NCBI GenBank assembly: GCA_032821775.1
Contig: JAVLRN010000007.1
Location: forward strand, 124,001 to 188,000
Origin: Sanguinoderma infundibulare
Lineage: Eukaryota > Basidiomycota > Agaricomycetes > Polyporales > Polyporaceae
DNA: 64,000 nucleotides
Direction: 5' to 3'
A model generated the notes under the pieces. It was not told the origin of the DNA and made no database searches. It saw nothing but the letters and a program-made list of their open reading frames with translations. The stretch's first letter is position 1; each line of letters begins with the position of its first letter. Positions 63,438 to 64,000 of this stretch are shown piece by piece. Both the position numbers and the translations under genes were made by a program.

Positions 63438-64000
63438 GTACGAGGAAACCTGTCACGATAAGAGATCACGATTATAGCACCAGCTTTTCTGCAACAAGAG
63501 ACAGCTTCACCCACCGAATTTTGCACAACAGAGCTCATGCGTTGGGTGCTGGGGTCACTGTGGGGGTAGCCTTGACTAATTGGTGACAGTTCTTGTCGAA
63601 ATCCAGTTAAGTCTGTTCTTGCACGACCGAGATGCGTTTTTCTGTCAACCTACAACGAGGATGAACATGGTAAAGCAACGCACCTGCACAAAGACAGCTG
63701 ATGGACCGGCTAAATGGCCCCGAGGCCGGAGATATGATAGTACGATTGCGCGTGCACTTTCGATAGTTCCTGTCGCCTCGGGAACGTCTCTTCGCAGTCT
63801 GAGGCTTCCTACACACCTCCCAGTCAATACTATGCACGGTACAGGACCTCAATACTTCTGGCAATAAAAATCGATCAGCATATAGCCACACTTGCAATGC
63901 CACGGAGGCCGTACCCGGTTGGTTGAAGGCGGTCGTTGGAAGCAGAGATCCATTTTCACCGTTCGGGCCCAATTTGGCACCGTAGGCGCCCGTTCTCACG
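63438..64000. repeat. Duplicate of the AFG2-GPI16 promoter region
   Basis: Closely matches 54072-54622 in the same orientation and continues to the window end. If the copy goes on, a second GPI16 start should lie about 125 bp beyond position 64000. Confidence 0.8.

Overview
The window looks like nuclear DNA of a filamentous basidiomycete, most likely an Agaricomycete. Genes are split by many short introns of about 50-60 bp with GT...AG borders, and the families are typical of such fungi: fungal MFS permeases, a yeast-type amino acid permease, F-box/leucine-rich proteins, AFG2 and GPI16. There are no operons. This placement is inferred from gene structure and family content, not from a search.

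The left half (1-31 kb) is dominated by an amplified MFS transporter family of the monocarboxylate-transporter-like type. Copies A (1-577, cut by the window edge), B (4229-5872) and C (8994-10628) lie on the minus strand. Copies E (23010-24653) and F (27467-29096) lie on the plus strand, so the two arms face away from each other around a more divergent MFS gene, D (14754-16427). Copies G (44679-46322) and H (59755-61388) are further right on the minus strand. Most copies were duplicated with long flanks. In six of the seven the 5' flank carries a decayed exon of a second, D-like MFS gene on the same strand. The two arms share kilobases of inverted, diverged non-coding DNA. F has two frameshifts; the other copies I could follow read through cleanly.

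The right half (31-64 kb) holds mostly single genes: a fungal multi-pass membrane protein (32549-35144), an amino acid permease (36105-39081), an F-box protein with interrupted frames (39830-41271), a second type of MFS transporter (42154-44221), an intact F-box protein (48927-50734), the AFG2/Drg1 AAA-ATPase (51016-54071) divergent from the GPI transamidase subunit GPI16/PIG-T (54747-57054), and a small unknown gene (57387-58051). Next to the last is a short terminal-inverted-repeat DNA element of about 1.2 kb. The window ends in a partial duplicate of the AFG2 first exon and the AFG2-GPI16 promoter.

The genes do not form an obvious pathway. The main story is birth and death of a transporter family: intact copies with two kinds of promoter, a frameshifted copy, exon remnants on both strands, fragments of neighbouring genes carried along, and one host gene whose stop codon comes from a transporter fragment.
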